NCBI RefSeq assembly: GCF_009497655.1
Contig: NZ_CP023317.1
Span: 3,687,501 to 3,751,500 of the forward strand
DNA: 64,000 nucleotides
Source of the DNA: Priestia megaterium
GTDB lineage: Bacteria > Bacillota > Bacilli > Bacillales > Bacillaceae_H
Reading direction: 5' to 3'
Shown here: piece after piece, positions 35,575 to 43,010 of the stretch
Position numbering within the stretch: the first letter of the stretch is position 1
Layout: the number at the start of each line of letters is the position of its first letter
Translations under genes and position numbers: made by a program
The notes under the pieces: model-generated
The model's input: only the letters and a program-made list of their open reading frames with translations
Databases searched by the model: none
Told to the model about the DNA's origin: nothing

Positions 35575-36324
35575 ATGGATGTTTCAATTATTTTAACAAT
35601 GTTAGCCGTCGGACTGATCTTAGGATTTGTCGGAGCAGGCGGATCAGGTTTTATTATTTCAATTTTAACGCTGCTGTACGGCGTATCTGTACACGTTGCA
35701 CTCGCAACGGCTCTTACCGCAATGATTTTCTCTTCTTTATCTGGTGCCGTCAGTCATTACCGCGAAGGTAACGTATCTTTAAAATCTGGTATCTCTGTTG
35801 GTATCCTCGGTGCATTAGGCGCTTGGATTGGGTCTAACCTTTCATCCTTTATCCCAGAAGGCGAGCTAAAATGGCTCACAGCCGGCATGCTTTTATTATC
35901 TGGTGTTTTACTTTGGCTGCGAATGTTTTTATTTTCCCGTCAGCAAAAAGAACGTACTGTTCCAACAGGAGCTAAATTTGTCGTCTACTCTTTACTAATC
36001 GGCTTAATTACGGGCGCTCTGTCCGGAATGTTTGGAATTGGCTCAACTCCATTTATCCAGCTTGGCCTTATGATGGTGTTAGGCTTGTCTATTCGCCAGT
36101 CCGCCGGAACGACGATGCTCGTTATTATTCCGATTGCAATTGGCGGAGGAATGGGCTATTATCAGCAGGGCTTTTTAGATATCCCGCTGTTGATTCAAGT
36201 AGTTGTCGGCACAATGGTCGGTTCATATATTGGAGCAAAATTTACAAATCGTGTACCTGCTCCCGTATTAAAAACGTCCCTTGTAGCGCTGCCTATTTGC
36301 TCTAGCTTTCTCCTTGTTATATAA
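35575..36324 (+). CDS. TauE/SafE-family transporter (second copy in window)
   Basis: Protein of 249 residues with about eight helices. The repeat signatures are LGFVGAGGSGFIISILTLLYG and GALSGMFGIGSTPFIQLGLMMV. The start at 35575 follows GAAGGAATT; the frame extends upstream without a site. It is divergent from LysR and the racemase-like gene, suggesting export of an organic or sulfur-containing acid that LysR senses. It is not closely similar by eye to the copy at 14334. Confidence 0.85.
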   Translation: MDVSIILTMLAVGLILGFVGAGGSGFIISILTLLYGVSVHVALATALTAMIFSSLSGAVSHYREGNVSLKSGISVGILGALGAWIGSNLSSFIPEGELKWLTAGMLLLSGVLLWLRMFLFSRQQKERTVPTGAKFVVYSLLIGLITGALSGMFGIGSTPFIQLGLMMVLGLSIRQSAGTTMLVIIPIAIGGGMGYYQQGFLDIPLLIQVVVGTMVGSYIGAKFTNRVPAPVLKTSLVALPICSSFLLVI

Positions 36325-36358
36325 GAAAAAAGCTTGAACTCTTGTTCAAGCTTTTTTT
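36325..36358. terminator. Bidirectional terminator (TauE / GNAT)
   Basis: Perfect stem AAAAAAGCTTGAAC/GTTCAAGCTTTTTT with loop TCTT. It overlaps the GNAT stop. Confidence 0.9.
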
Positions 36359-36840
36359 ATGTTCATCTGATAAACAAACTGCTTTCCTTGGCTTCCAAAA
36401 ACATGCCGGTCTGTATCGACAAAGCCGCATCGTTTGTATAGGTGCTGCGCCGCCGTGTTTTTATGGTTCACGCCTAGCACCACTTTATTTTTAGTGCGAA
36501 AGTGATGGTTGATAAAAGAAGGAAGAAGTTTCAATGACTTTTTGCCAACTCCCTTTCCTTGATAATCAGGATGAATGGAATAAGACCGTATTAAAAGCGC
36601 GCCGGATCCCTCGGTATATTCTTTAACGGCTTCCCCTGCGTCGAGCACGAAAAAGCCGGCTAGTTTGTTTTCTGCCAAAATCAAAACGGGCGTTTTATCT
36701 CTTTCCTGCTTACACTTAGCTATAGCTTCAGCGGGAAGTGCCGTGTAAATGAGCTGCTCTTCAGGCAGCGTATAGCTATGTATAGATGACTCGTAGGCTT
36801 CACTATAAAACGTTAAGGCTACGTTTTCTTTATTCTCCAT
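36346..36840 (-). CDS. GNAT-family N-acetyltransferase
   Basis: Protein of about 164 residues. The acetyl-CoA loop is YSIHPDYQGKGVGKKSLKLLPSFI (Q-G-K-G-V-G), followed by VVLGVNHKNTAAQHLYKRCGFVDTDRHVFG. The ATG at 36840 has AGGAG about ten bases upstream and gives the normal GNAT length. The acceptor is unknown. A terminator separates it from the adjacent oxidoreductase gene. Confidence 0.83.
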   Translation of the reverse strand: MENKENVALTFYSEAYESSIHSYTLPEEQLIYTALPAEAIAKCKQERDKTPVLILAENKLAGFFVLDAGEAVKEYTEGSGALLIRSYSIHPDYQGKGVGKKSLKLLPSFINHHFRTKNKVVLGVNHKNTAAQHLYKRCGFVDTDRHVFGSQGKQFVYQMNIKKA

Positions 36841-36883
36841 TTTCTGCTGGACTCCTTTTCTTTTTCCATAGTATAACATGCAC

Positions 36884-36909
36884 AAAAAAAGCCGCATAAA
36901 GCGGCTTTT
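36884..36909. terminator. Terminator of the YwnB-like gene
   Basis: AAAAGCCGC/GCGGCTTTT with loop ATAAA, just after the oxidoreductase stop. Confidence 0.8.
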
Positions 36910-36912
36910 CCT

Positions 36913-37554
36913 TTATCTAGCGTCGGATACAACGGTAAAGCGTTCGTTTACATGCTCTCCTCGCTCAATTTCATCAATAACTGCAATGGCGTAATCCGCA
37001 TAGCTGACATGGCTGTTTCCTTCTGAGTTTAAAATAACATGATCTTTCCCTGTTTTATAAGCATCCGTTCGTTTTCCTGAAGGATTAAAAAATGCTGCTG
37101 GGCTAATGAACGTCCAATTAATATCGCTTGTACTTTCTAAGTCTTTTAAATTTTGGGCTTGGTTGTCAGCTGTCGCTTTGTACTCTTTTGGAAAATCAGG
37201 CGTATCTGCTAGACGCGTCGTTTTCTCTTCATCTACAAACAAACTTCCTGCTCCTCCTACAACAAGAAGACGAACGTCCGGAGCTTGTTTAAATACATGA
37301 ATTAACGATTGCCCCGCTTCTACATGCAGATGTTCCTTTCCTTCAGGAGCTCCAAACGCATTCACTACCGCATCGAAACCTTCAATATCGTTTGCCGTAA
37401 TATCGAAGATGTCCTTTTCCAGTGTACGAACATCCTTTTCTTCTACTTTGCCCGCATCACGTACAATTGCCGTCACGTCATGCCCGCGATTTAAGGCTTC
37501 TTTCACGATAAAACTTCCTGCTTTTCCTGTAGCACCTACAACTCCAATTTTCAT
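36913..37554 (-). CDS. ywnB: NAD(P)-binding oxidoreductase (YwnB-like, NmrA/SDR-a type)
   Basis: Rossmann protein of 213 residues, the same length as Bacillus subtilis YwnB. The nucleotide loop is MKIGVVGATGKAGSFIVKEAL, then DVTAIVRDAGKVEEKDV and the later LVVGGAGSLFVDEE and WTFISPAAFFNPSG. This atypical SDR group binds NAD(P)H and acts as flavin/biliverdin-reductase-like or quinone-reductase-like enzymes. The ATG at 37554 follows TGGAGG. Substrate unknown. Confidence 0.83.
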   Translation of the reverse strand: MKIGVVGATGKAGSFIVKEALNRGHDVTAIVRDAGKVEEKDVRTLEKDIFDITANDIEGFDAVVNAFGAPEGKEHLHVEAGQSLIHVFKQAPDVRLLVVGGAGSLFVDEEKTTRLADTPDFPKEYKATADNQAQNLKDLESTSDINWTFISPAAFFNPSGKRTDAYKTGKDHVILNSEGNSHVSYADYAIAVIDEIERGEHVNERFTVVSDAR

Positions 37555-37688
37555 TTTATAACCTCCAGTAAAATTCTCTATATTTAGGTAATAGCCTTTT
37601 TTTGCTATGATAAAACACAGCAAAACGGTTTAAGCAAGATAGAGAGAACAAATTGGATAAATGAGTTAGTATGGATTACTTTTAACAC

Positions 37689-37822
37689 CGCGGTTGATTT
37701 CCGTGCAAGGCTTCGCTTTCCGCAGGCGGCTGCTGAGCCTCCTCGTCGCTTATGCTCCTGTGGGGTCTCACCTGTTCCGCTTTTCCCGCAGGAGTCTTCG
37801 CCTTACCCTCCAATTAACCGCT
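37689..37822. repeat. GC-rich imperfect palindromic repeat element
   Basis: This segment of about 134 bp is clearly richer in G+C than its AT-rich flanks. Its ends are inverted (GCGGTTGATT at 37690-37699 and AATTAACCGC at 37812-37821). Internal arms CTCCTGTGGG and CCCGCAGGAG also pair, so the whole element folds back on itself. It resembles intergenic repeats I recall from several Bacillaceae genomes (TTGATTTCCG ... GGCTTCGCTTTCCGC ... GGGTCTCACC ... GCAGGAGTCTTCGCC). There is no transposase and no coding signal. Copy number cannot be checked here. Confidence 0.7.
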
Positions 37823-37932
37823 AGAAGCACCTACATACACGAATTCTACGTCCTCCATTCATCGTTCGGCCCTGCTCTTCCTTCAACTAAAATACATTTC
37901 TTCCAGTCTCTTTTGAAAAAATAAATAAGTGC

Positions 37933-38595
37933 TTATTCAATTTCAATAAATAACACGTGAGCCATAGAGTGAATCGATTTAATCAATTCTACTTTATTCC
38001 CTTTCTTTTTTGCCTTTCCTTTTATTTCAACAAAATAGAGCAGCTCACCTTGATGATGATCTTGGTGAATTTCGTAAGACGAAATCATAATATTTTCTTT
38101 TTCAATCTTATCAAGCAGCTCATAAATATCCTCTTGATTTGCTGCACGAAACTTAATTAAAATGGAATGAGTAGAAAGAGATGTAAACATTACGTTCAAT
38201 ATTTCTAAGCCAATCAGCACTAATATAGTTGCGCTAATGCCGACTGTATACATACCGGCCCCAATGGTTAAACCAATTCCCGACGTTGCCCATACGCCTG
38301 CGGCTGTTGTGAGCCCTCTAATATGCTGCTTTTGAATAATAATCATACCTGCTCCTAAAAAACCAATACCGCTTACTACTTGTGCGGCCACCCGGCTCGG
38401 ATCAAGAGCCATATGATCTTGATGAAGCACATCTGAAAAGCCATATTTCGAAATTAGCATAATCAGCGTGCTACCGACAGCAACTAAAAAATGAGTGCGA
38501 AACCCTGCTTCTTTAGCTCTAAACTCTCTTTCTAAACCAACCAAAGCTCCTAACAAACCTGATAGGGCTAGACGACTAATAAAAGCTGCGGTCAT
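37933..38595 (-). CDS. MgtC/SapB-family membrane protein
   Basis: Protein of 220 residues. Four to five N-terminal helices contain the family signature SGLLGALVGLEREFRAKEAGFRTHFLVAVGSTLIML and VVSGIGFLGAGMIIIQKQHIRGLTTAAGVWATSGIGLTIGAGMY; the C-terminal 80 residues form an ACT-like cytosolic domain. Homologues affect magnesium homeostasis, membrane potential and survival in low magnesium. GGAGGAGAAAG precedes the ATG. It is monocistronic and divergent from the methyltransferase. Confidence 0.9.
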   Translation of the reverse strand: MTAAFISRLALSGLLGALVGLEREFRAKEAGFRTHFLVAVGSTLIMLISKYGFSDVLHQDHMALDPSRVAAQVVSGIGFLGAGMIIIQKQHIRGLTTAAGVWATSGIGLTIGAGMYTVGISATILVLIGLEILNVMFTSLSTHSILIKFRAANQEDIYELLDKIEKENIMISSYEIHQDHHQGELLYFVEIKGKAKKKGNKVELIKSIHSMAHVLFIEIE

Positions 38596-38700
38596 TCTTT
38601 CTCCTCCTTTCTCTTCACTTTTTCACAAATGTACCTATTAACTATTTCTATTTTTGTTATAATTTACTATAACTATTTTTTAAAGTGGAGGCTAATCAAA

Positions 38701-39510
38701 GTGGATAAAGTTATCGATTATTACAGCAGATTTGATGAGTGGGGACGGTTAGAACGAGAACCTATTGAGTTTCAAGTAAACTGGCATTTCATAAAAAAAC
38801 ACCTTCCTCCTAGAGGCCATATTTTAGATAACGGTGCCGGACCGGGAAGATATGCCTTGAAACTAGCAGAAAACGGCTATGAAGTAACTTTAACTGATTT
38901 GACACCGCAGTTGGTTGAAAAAGCCAAAGAAAAAGCTTTAGAACAGCAAGTATATAATGTATTTCGTAATTTTCACGTGGCAGATGCACGAAACCTTCAC
39001 TATTGTTCAGATGAACAATTTCATGCGGCATTAATGCTTGGACCAATGTATCATTTACAGAAGAAACAAGACCGTATTCAAGCCGTTCGAGAGCTGTATC
39101 GGGTAACAAAGCCAGGCGGAACTGTTTTTATTTCATTTATGCCGCGCGTTCAGCACGTCATTTCTTCTTTAACATCGCCGGAGCGTTTAAAACCAAACAA
39201 CACGGCAAAAGCGCTTCATGATTTTTATGAATCAGGCTGCTTTAATCATGCAGAAGAAAGGCGATTTACTCACGCTTATTACACTAAAATTGAGGATATT
39301 ATTCCGTTTTTAAAGAAGCATGGATTTCGATGCATCGAGCTGATTGCCTCTAACGTTGCCTCGTCAGTTAATTCAAAAGAGTGGACGTACTGGCAGGAAA
39401 CTTCTTCTGAAGAAATGAACAACATCGTTCAGCTCCTTATTCAACAAGCATCGAACCCTTATCACCTTGGACTGTCTTCTCACTTACTTTATATCGGGCG
39501 AAAAAATTAA
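38701..39510 (+). CDS. Class I SAM-dependent methyltransferase
   Basis: Protein of 269 residues. Motif I is HILDNGAGPGRYALKLAENGYEVTLTDLT (SAM-binding Asp-x-Gly-x-Gly-x-Gly), followed by FHVADARNLHYCSDEQFHAALMLGPMYHL and VTKPGGTVFISFMP. The start is GTG 38701 with GGAGG upstream. Substrate unknown. The stop codon lies in the left arm of a 21-bp hairpin whose right arm ends at the start codon of the next gene, so the two may be translationally coupled. Confidence 0.85.
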   Translation: MDKVIDYYSRFDEWGRLEREPIEFQVNWHFIKKHLPPRGHILDNGAGPGRYALKLAENGYEVTLTDLTPQLVEKAKEKALEQQVYNVFRNFHVADARNLHYCSDEQFHAALMLGPMYHLQKKQDRIQAVRELYRVTKPGGTVFISFMPRVQHVISSLTSPERLKPNNTAKALHDFYESGCFNHAEERRFTHAYYTKIEDIIPFLKKHGFRCIELIASNVASSVNSKEWTYWQETSSEEMNNIVQLLIQQASNPYHLGLSSHLLYIGRKN

Positions 39511-39554
39511 TAATCACCTCTATTTATCATAGAATAAATAGAGGTGATTATTAA
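39507..39554 (+). promoter_or_regulatory. 21-bp perfect hairpin burying a ribosome-binding site
   Basis: Positions 39507-39527 and 39534-39554 are exact inverted arms with a 6-base loop. The left arm holds the stop codon of the methyltransferase; the right arm holds the Shine-Dalgarno GAGGTGAT (39541-39548) and ends on the A of the downstream ATG. No T-run follows. It probably gates translation of the poly-gamma-glutamate hydrolase. Confidence 0.7.
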
Positions 39555-40273
39555 TGAACCGTTTATTCAAATGGAGTACAAGCATTTTGCTATGTTTTAT
39601 GTACTGCTTTTTGATTTCCCTTCCCTCTTATGCAAGCGGTGACTATTACTCTTCCTATGCAGAACTGCAGCAGCACGAAATTCTCCATCAAGACTACGAT
39701 ATTCGCTACGAACATCGCTTTAGCTATTTATCCATTATGGCCATTCACGGCGGCGGAATTGAACCAGGTACATCAGAAGTTGCCAAAGAACTCGCCGATC
39801 GTTTTTCTGCTTCTTATTATTTATTTGAAGGCATCAAGTCCACTAACAACGGAGTTCTGCACATAACCTCAGAAAATTTTGACGAACCGATTGCTAGAGG
39901 AATGGCTCAGCAAAGCATGTCCGTTTTGACGATTCACGGCTACAGCGGCAGTCAGCCTATCGTGTATATAGGTGGAAAAAATCAGCTTTATAAAGAGCTG
40001 ATGAAGCAATCACTGCGCAAAAACGGCTTTACCGTCCGTGACGCTCCTTCTAACATAGCGGGAACAAGCGAACAAAACATTGTGAACGATAATCTGCTAA
40101 AAGCCGGAGTGCAGCTTGAACTCACAGCCGAACTAAGAAAATCATTTTTCGCAAACCATGACTGGTCGAGAAACAACCGCATGAATGTAACACCGCTTTT
40201 TTATACATTTGTTACTTCCTTACAAGAAGCATCCTCTTCCTATCAAACTTTCCTTTACCTACAGATCCACTAA
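39554..40273 (+). CDS. Secreted poly-gamma-glutamate hydrolase-family protein
   Basis: Protein of 239 residues with a signal peptide (about 1-28, cleavage near SYASG). The zinc motif AIHGGGIEPGTSE (His65, Glu70) and the second TIHGYSG (His127) match the PGA hydrolase (PghP/YmaC/YndL/YjqB) family, zinc peptidases that cut gamma-glutamyl bonds of poly-gamma-glutamate. Bacillus megaterium-group organisms can make this polymer as a capsule. The start is fixed by GAGGTGAT, which lies within a hairpin. Activity in capsule turnover or nutrient recovery is inferred. Confidence 0.85.
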   Translation: MNRLFKWSTSILLCFMYCFLISLPSYASGDYYSSYAELQQHEILHQDYDIRYEHRFSYLSIMAIHGGGIEPGTSEVAKELADRFSASYYLFEGIKSTNNGVLHITSENFDEPIARGMAQQSMSVLTIHGYSGSQPIVYIGGKNQLYKELMKQSLRKNGFTVRDAPSNIAGTSEQNIVNDNLLKAGVQLELTAELRKSFFANHDWSRNNRMNVTPLFYTFVTSLQEASSSYQTFLYLQIH

Positions 40274-40299
40274 TTTTCAAAAATTCTCGATTTCCAGAC

Positions 40300-40343
40300 A
40301 AAAAAACCAGCGCAGTCTGTGTAATCAAACGCGCTGGTTTTTA
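40300..40343. terminator. Bidirectional terminator
   Basis: AAAAACCAGCGC/GCGCTGGTTTTT between the PGA hydrolase and the convergent membrane-protein gene. Confidence 0.85.
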
Positions 40344-40834
40344 TCTATTTCTCTCGCTAAAATAGATCGTTTAAAGCCTTTTTGCTCAAAAAATTCTTTG
40401 ATTTCACTTGGACTTTGATAAGCAAGTCTAATCACATAGTAGTTAATATATTCAATCCAAGCAAACGCGTAAAGGCCTAGAAAAAAAGCAAGTCCCTTAA
40501 CCCCTAACTGCATATAGTGGTAAATGAGTACACCTAAACCTAACGTAAGAAGAATTTTATTCATTTTTTTAAAAAGCAGAAACAACTGAATGTAGCTGGA
40601 GGGCAAATGAGAATCTTCTTTTCGGCTCACCCGCCTCCATTTCATAAACCAGTACAAGCTTCCTTGAAACAGGATAAACTCAAGTATAATAAAAGCATAC
40701 ACACTTGAAAACGTTGTTAAATAAAAAGCCAGATGAGAAAACTCATTTAAGTACCCTATCCACAGCGCAGCAAACAGTAAAGCTGCCGTAAGCTCTCCTG
40801 TCCATAAACCAAACAATTTCCGCTTTACTTTCAT
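40325..40834 (-). CDS. Hypothetical four-helix membrane protein
   Basis: Protein of about 169 residues, family not recognised. Four hydrophobic segments (about 10-27, 33-55, 90-107, 112-132) are followed by a soluble C-terminal tail (SPSEIKEFFEQKGFKRSILAREIDKNQRV). The ATG at 40834 has GGGGGGA seven bases upstream; an earlier in-frame ATG at 40873 overlaps the MocR stop. It is cotranscribed with and follows the MocR regulator. Confidence 0.65.
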   Translation of the reverse strand: MKVKRKLFGLWTGELTAALLFAALWIGYLNEFSHLAFYLTTFSSVYAFIILEFILFQGSLYWFMKWRRVSRKEDSHLPSSYIQLFLLFKKMNKILLTLGLGVLIYHYMQLGVKGLAFFLGLYAFAWIEYINYYVIRLAYQSPSEIKEFFEQKGFKRSILAREIDKNQRV

Positions 40835-40856
40835 AGAAATCCCCCCAGCGTACCTC

Positions 40857-42266
40857 TCAATCCTTCTGTTCAAACCAAGCTTTAAACAGCAGGTTTACAC
40901 CTGTTTTTATTTCTCCATCAGACAATCCTGCAAATCCAAGCAATACATAGGGCGTGTTGTTTTCACCCGCACTATGATAATAAATAGATGTTGGATAAAT
41001 CGTTACCCCTTGTTTGGCAGCTGCTTCAATTAGTTTCTGTTCACTCATTCCTTTTTTTACCCTAAGAAGAATATGCAAGCCAGAATGTTCTCCAATAACA
41101 TCTACACGTTCTCCCATAATAGTAGTCAAACAATCTAGCAGCAGCGCTTGTTTTTTACGGTATGCTGTTCTCATTTTATTCAAGTGACGTTCCCAGTGCC
41201 CTTCTTTCATAAACAGAAAAAGCGTATGCTGATGAAGCCTTGAAACAGGCTGTTTAAAAAGTCCACAGTGTTTCATATAACTTGTAAGAAGCCGGTGTGG
41301 CAGCACGGCATAACTTATTCGAAGAGAAGGCATCAACGATTTTGAAAACGTACCCGTATAAATAACGCGATCGTCTTGATCTAATCCTTGAAGGGCCGGA
41401 ATCGGTTTTCCTTTATAGCGAAATTCTCCGTCATAGTCATCCTCTATGATATAGCCATTCGTTTCTGCCGCCCACTCTAATAGTTCAAGTCTTCTTGCTA
41501 TCGGCATGACCATCCCAACAGGAAATTGATGAGACGGCGTAATGTACACCGCATCCGCTCCGCCTTCTTTCAGTTCCTTCACTTTCAAGCCAGAACTATC
41601 AAGAGAAATAGGGACGACCGACATGCCTTGTTCTTGAAAAACGTGCCTCGTTCGGTGAAAGCCTGGGTTTTCGAACCCAATTATCTTTTCTTTTCCTAGA
41701 ATGACAGAAAGCAGCCACATGAGGTACTGTGTACCTGCACCTATCACAATTTGCTCCGCTGTGCAGCGCACTCCTCTTGAATGATAAAGATACGCTGCAA
41801 TTTCTTGACGAAGAAGCAGTTCGCCCTGTGGATGTCCGCTATAAAAAAGCTGGCTTTCATCATGATAAATAGTTTGAACCGTTAGCTTTTTCCACGTGTT
41901 ATACGGAAATTTTTCTACGTCTACCTTTCCATGGCTAAAGTCAATGACAGTTGATTTCCCTTCTTCTTCCGGTAAAGAGACATAGGCGGGAGGCTGTTTT
42001 TGAAGCACGACTTCATTTTTTATCTCTTTTACAAATGCTCCTTTCCTGGCTAGTATCTCGATATAGCCTTCAGCTTCTAACTGTACATAAGCCGCTTCAA
42101 CCGTATTTTGGCTAATGCTTAAATGAAGAGCTAACTTTCGTTTAGAAGGCAGTTTTTCATGAGGCGGAATGGTGCCTTTTTGAATTTGTTTTTTTATGTA
42201 AGTATAAAGCTGCATGTATAAGGGATCTGCTTTTCTTTTATCGAGCAAAGGCATTAACTCTAACAT
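40857..42266 (-). CDS. MocR-type (GntR HTH plus aminotransferase) PLP-dependent regulator
   Basis: Protein of 469 residues. The N-terminal GntR winged helix is PLYMQLYTYIKKQIQKGTIPPHEKLPSKRKLALHLSISQNTVEAAYVQLEAEGYI. The C-terminal class I aminotransferase-like domain has the PLP lysine in YTGTFSKSLMPSLRISY and DDYDGEFRY. MocR proteins such as GabR and PdxR use PLP and an amino compound as effectors. It is divergent from a GNAT gene at 42379, the most likely target. Confidence 0.9.
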   Translation of the reverse strand: MLELMPLLDKRKADPLYMQLYTYIKKQIQKGTIPPHEKLPSKRKLALHLSISQNTVEAAYVQLEAEGYIEILARKGAFVKEIKNEVVLQKQPPAYVSLPEEEGKSTVIDFSHGKVDVEKFPYNTWKKLTVQTIYHDESQLFYSGHPQGELLLRQEIAAYLYHSRGVRCTAEQIVIGAGTQYLMWLLSVILGKEKIIGFENPGFHRTRHVFQEQGMSVVPISLDSSGLKVKELKEGGADAVYITPSHQFPVGMVMPIARRLELLEWAAETNGYIIEDDYDGEFRYKGKPIPALQGLDQDDRVIYTGTFSKSLMPSLRISYAVLPHRLLTSYMKHCGLFKQPVSRLHQHTLFLFMKEGHWERHLNKMRTAYRKKQALLLDCLTTIMGERVDVIGEHSGLHILLRVKKGMSEQKLIEAAAKQGVTIYPTSIYYHSAGENNTPYVLLGFAGLSDGEIKTGVNLLFKAWFEQKD

Positions 42267-42378
42267 GATGTTCTTTCCTTTCTAACTGACCCTATTAAAT
42301 TTACTGTTTCTGACACTTATTCTCAGTTCAGATTCTTCATATACTGGACTATATCTTATAAATCAAGGAGATGACACA

Positions 42379-42777
42379 ATGACCATTACTTACAAAACCA
42401 ACGTCTCAATCCGTGCCGAACAAGCTGCTGAAGTGTTTGTACATTCAGGTATTAAACGTCCGGCACAAGATCTTGATCGGATTCAAAGAATGCTTGATCA
42501 TGCTTCCCTTACTGTTACCGCTTGGAAAGACAGCGAACTCATTGGCATAGCCAGAGCGTTAACAGATTTTAGCTACTGCTGCTATTTATCGGATTTAGCT
42601 GTCGTAAAAGACTATCAAAATCAAGGAATCGGCACACAGCTCATCAAGCACGTTCAATCAGAAATCGGTGAAGAAGCCGCGCTCATTTTACTTTCCGCTC
42701 CTTCTGCTATGAACTACTATCCAAAAGTCGGCTTTCATCAGATTGATAATGGGTTTAAAATTGGGAGAATTCGATAG
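42379..42777 (+). CDS. GNAT-family N-acetyltransferase (short)
   Basis: Protein of 132 residues with the acetyl-CoA loop DLAVVKDYQNQGIGTQLIKHVQSEIG and MNYYPKVGFHQIDNGFKIGR near the C-terminus. AAGGAGATG precedes the ATG. It faces the MocR regulator across 112 bases, an arrangement suggesting that the enzyme is induced by a PLP-reactive amine it acetylates. Confidence 0.83.
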   Translation: MTITYKTNVSIRAEQAAEVFVHSGIKRPAQDLDRIQRMLDHASLTVTAWKDSELIGIARALTDFSYCCYLSDLAVVKDYQNQGIGTQLIKHVQSEIGEEAALILLSAPSAMNYYPKVGFHQIDNGFKIGRIR

Positions 42778-42821
42778 ATAAAAAAGATAAAAAATTCCTT
42801 TTATTACTAAACTATTATTAT

Positions 42822-42850
42822 TTTACATCTTTTTGATATGATGTTACAAT
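42822..42850 (+). promoter_or_regulatory. Sigma-A promoter of the TerD-like gene
   Basis: TTTACA (42822-42827), a 17-base spacer and TACAAT (42845-42850). The predicted start near 42857 is the first base of the leader's outer stem. Confidence 0.7.
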
Positions 42851-42856
42851 ATTCAA

Positions 42857-42990
42857 AGATTAAGGCTATGATACTTCTTCCTTCTCATCCAACTCTTAGA
42901 ATTTAGAGGTATCGCTTTCCTTAATCTATTAACTTAACTATACATATATTCAAAGTCAGGAAGCACAGCGCCTGGCTTTTTCTGTGCAAA
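42857..42990 (+). promoter_or_regulatory. Structured leader RNA with terminator, unassigned class
   Basis: An outer helix AGATTAAGG/CCTTAATCT (42857-42865 with 42919-42927) encloses GATAC/GTATC (42870-42874 with 42909-42913) and CTCT/AGAG (42893-42896 with 42905-42908), leaving a pyrimidine-rich strand. Downstream AAAGTCAGG/CCTGGCTTT (42952-42960 with 42971-42979) plus a T-run looks like an intrinsic terminator, and GCACAG/CTGTGC (42963-42968 with 42982-42987) could form a competing hairpin. I do not recognise the fold as a known riboswitch class. Confidence 0.55.
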
Positions 42991-43010
42991 TCATACATGG
43001 TGGTGTTTGA

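Noticed and set aside
37694-37924. Open frame of 76 codons on the plus strand
   Set aside because: It is created by the GC-rich palindromic repeat and has no ribosome-binding site or recognisable protein.
42857-42990. yybP-ykoY manganese riboswitch before a Ter-type gene
   Set aside because: Tempting because that class often precedes terC genes, but the conserved loop sequences are not present.
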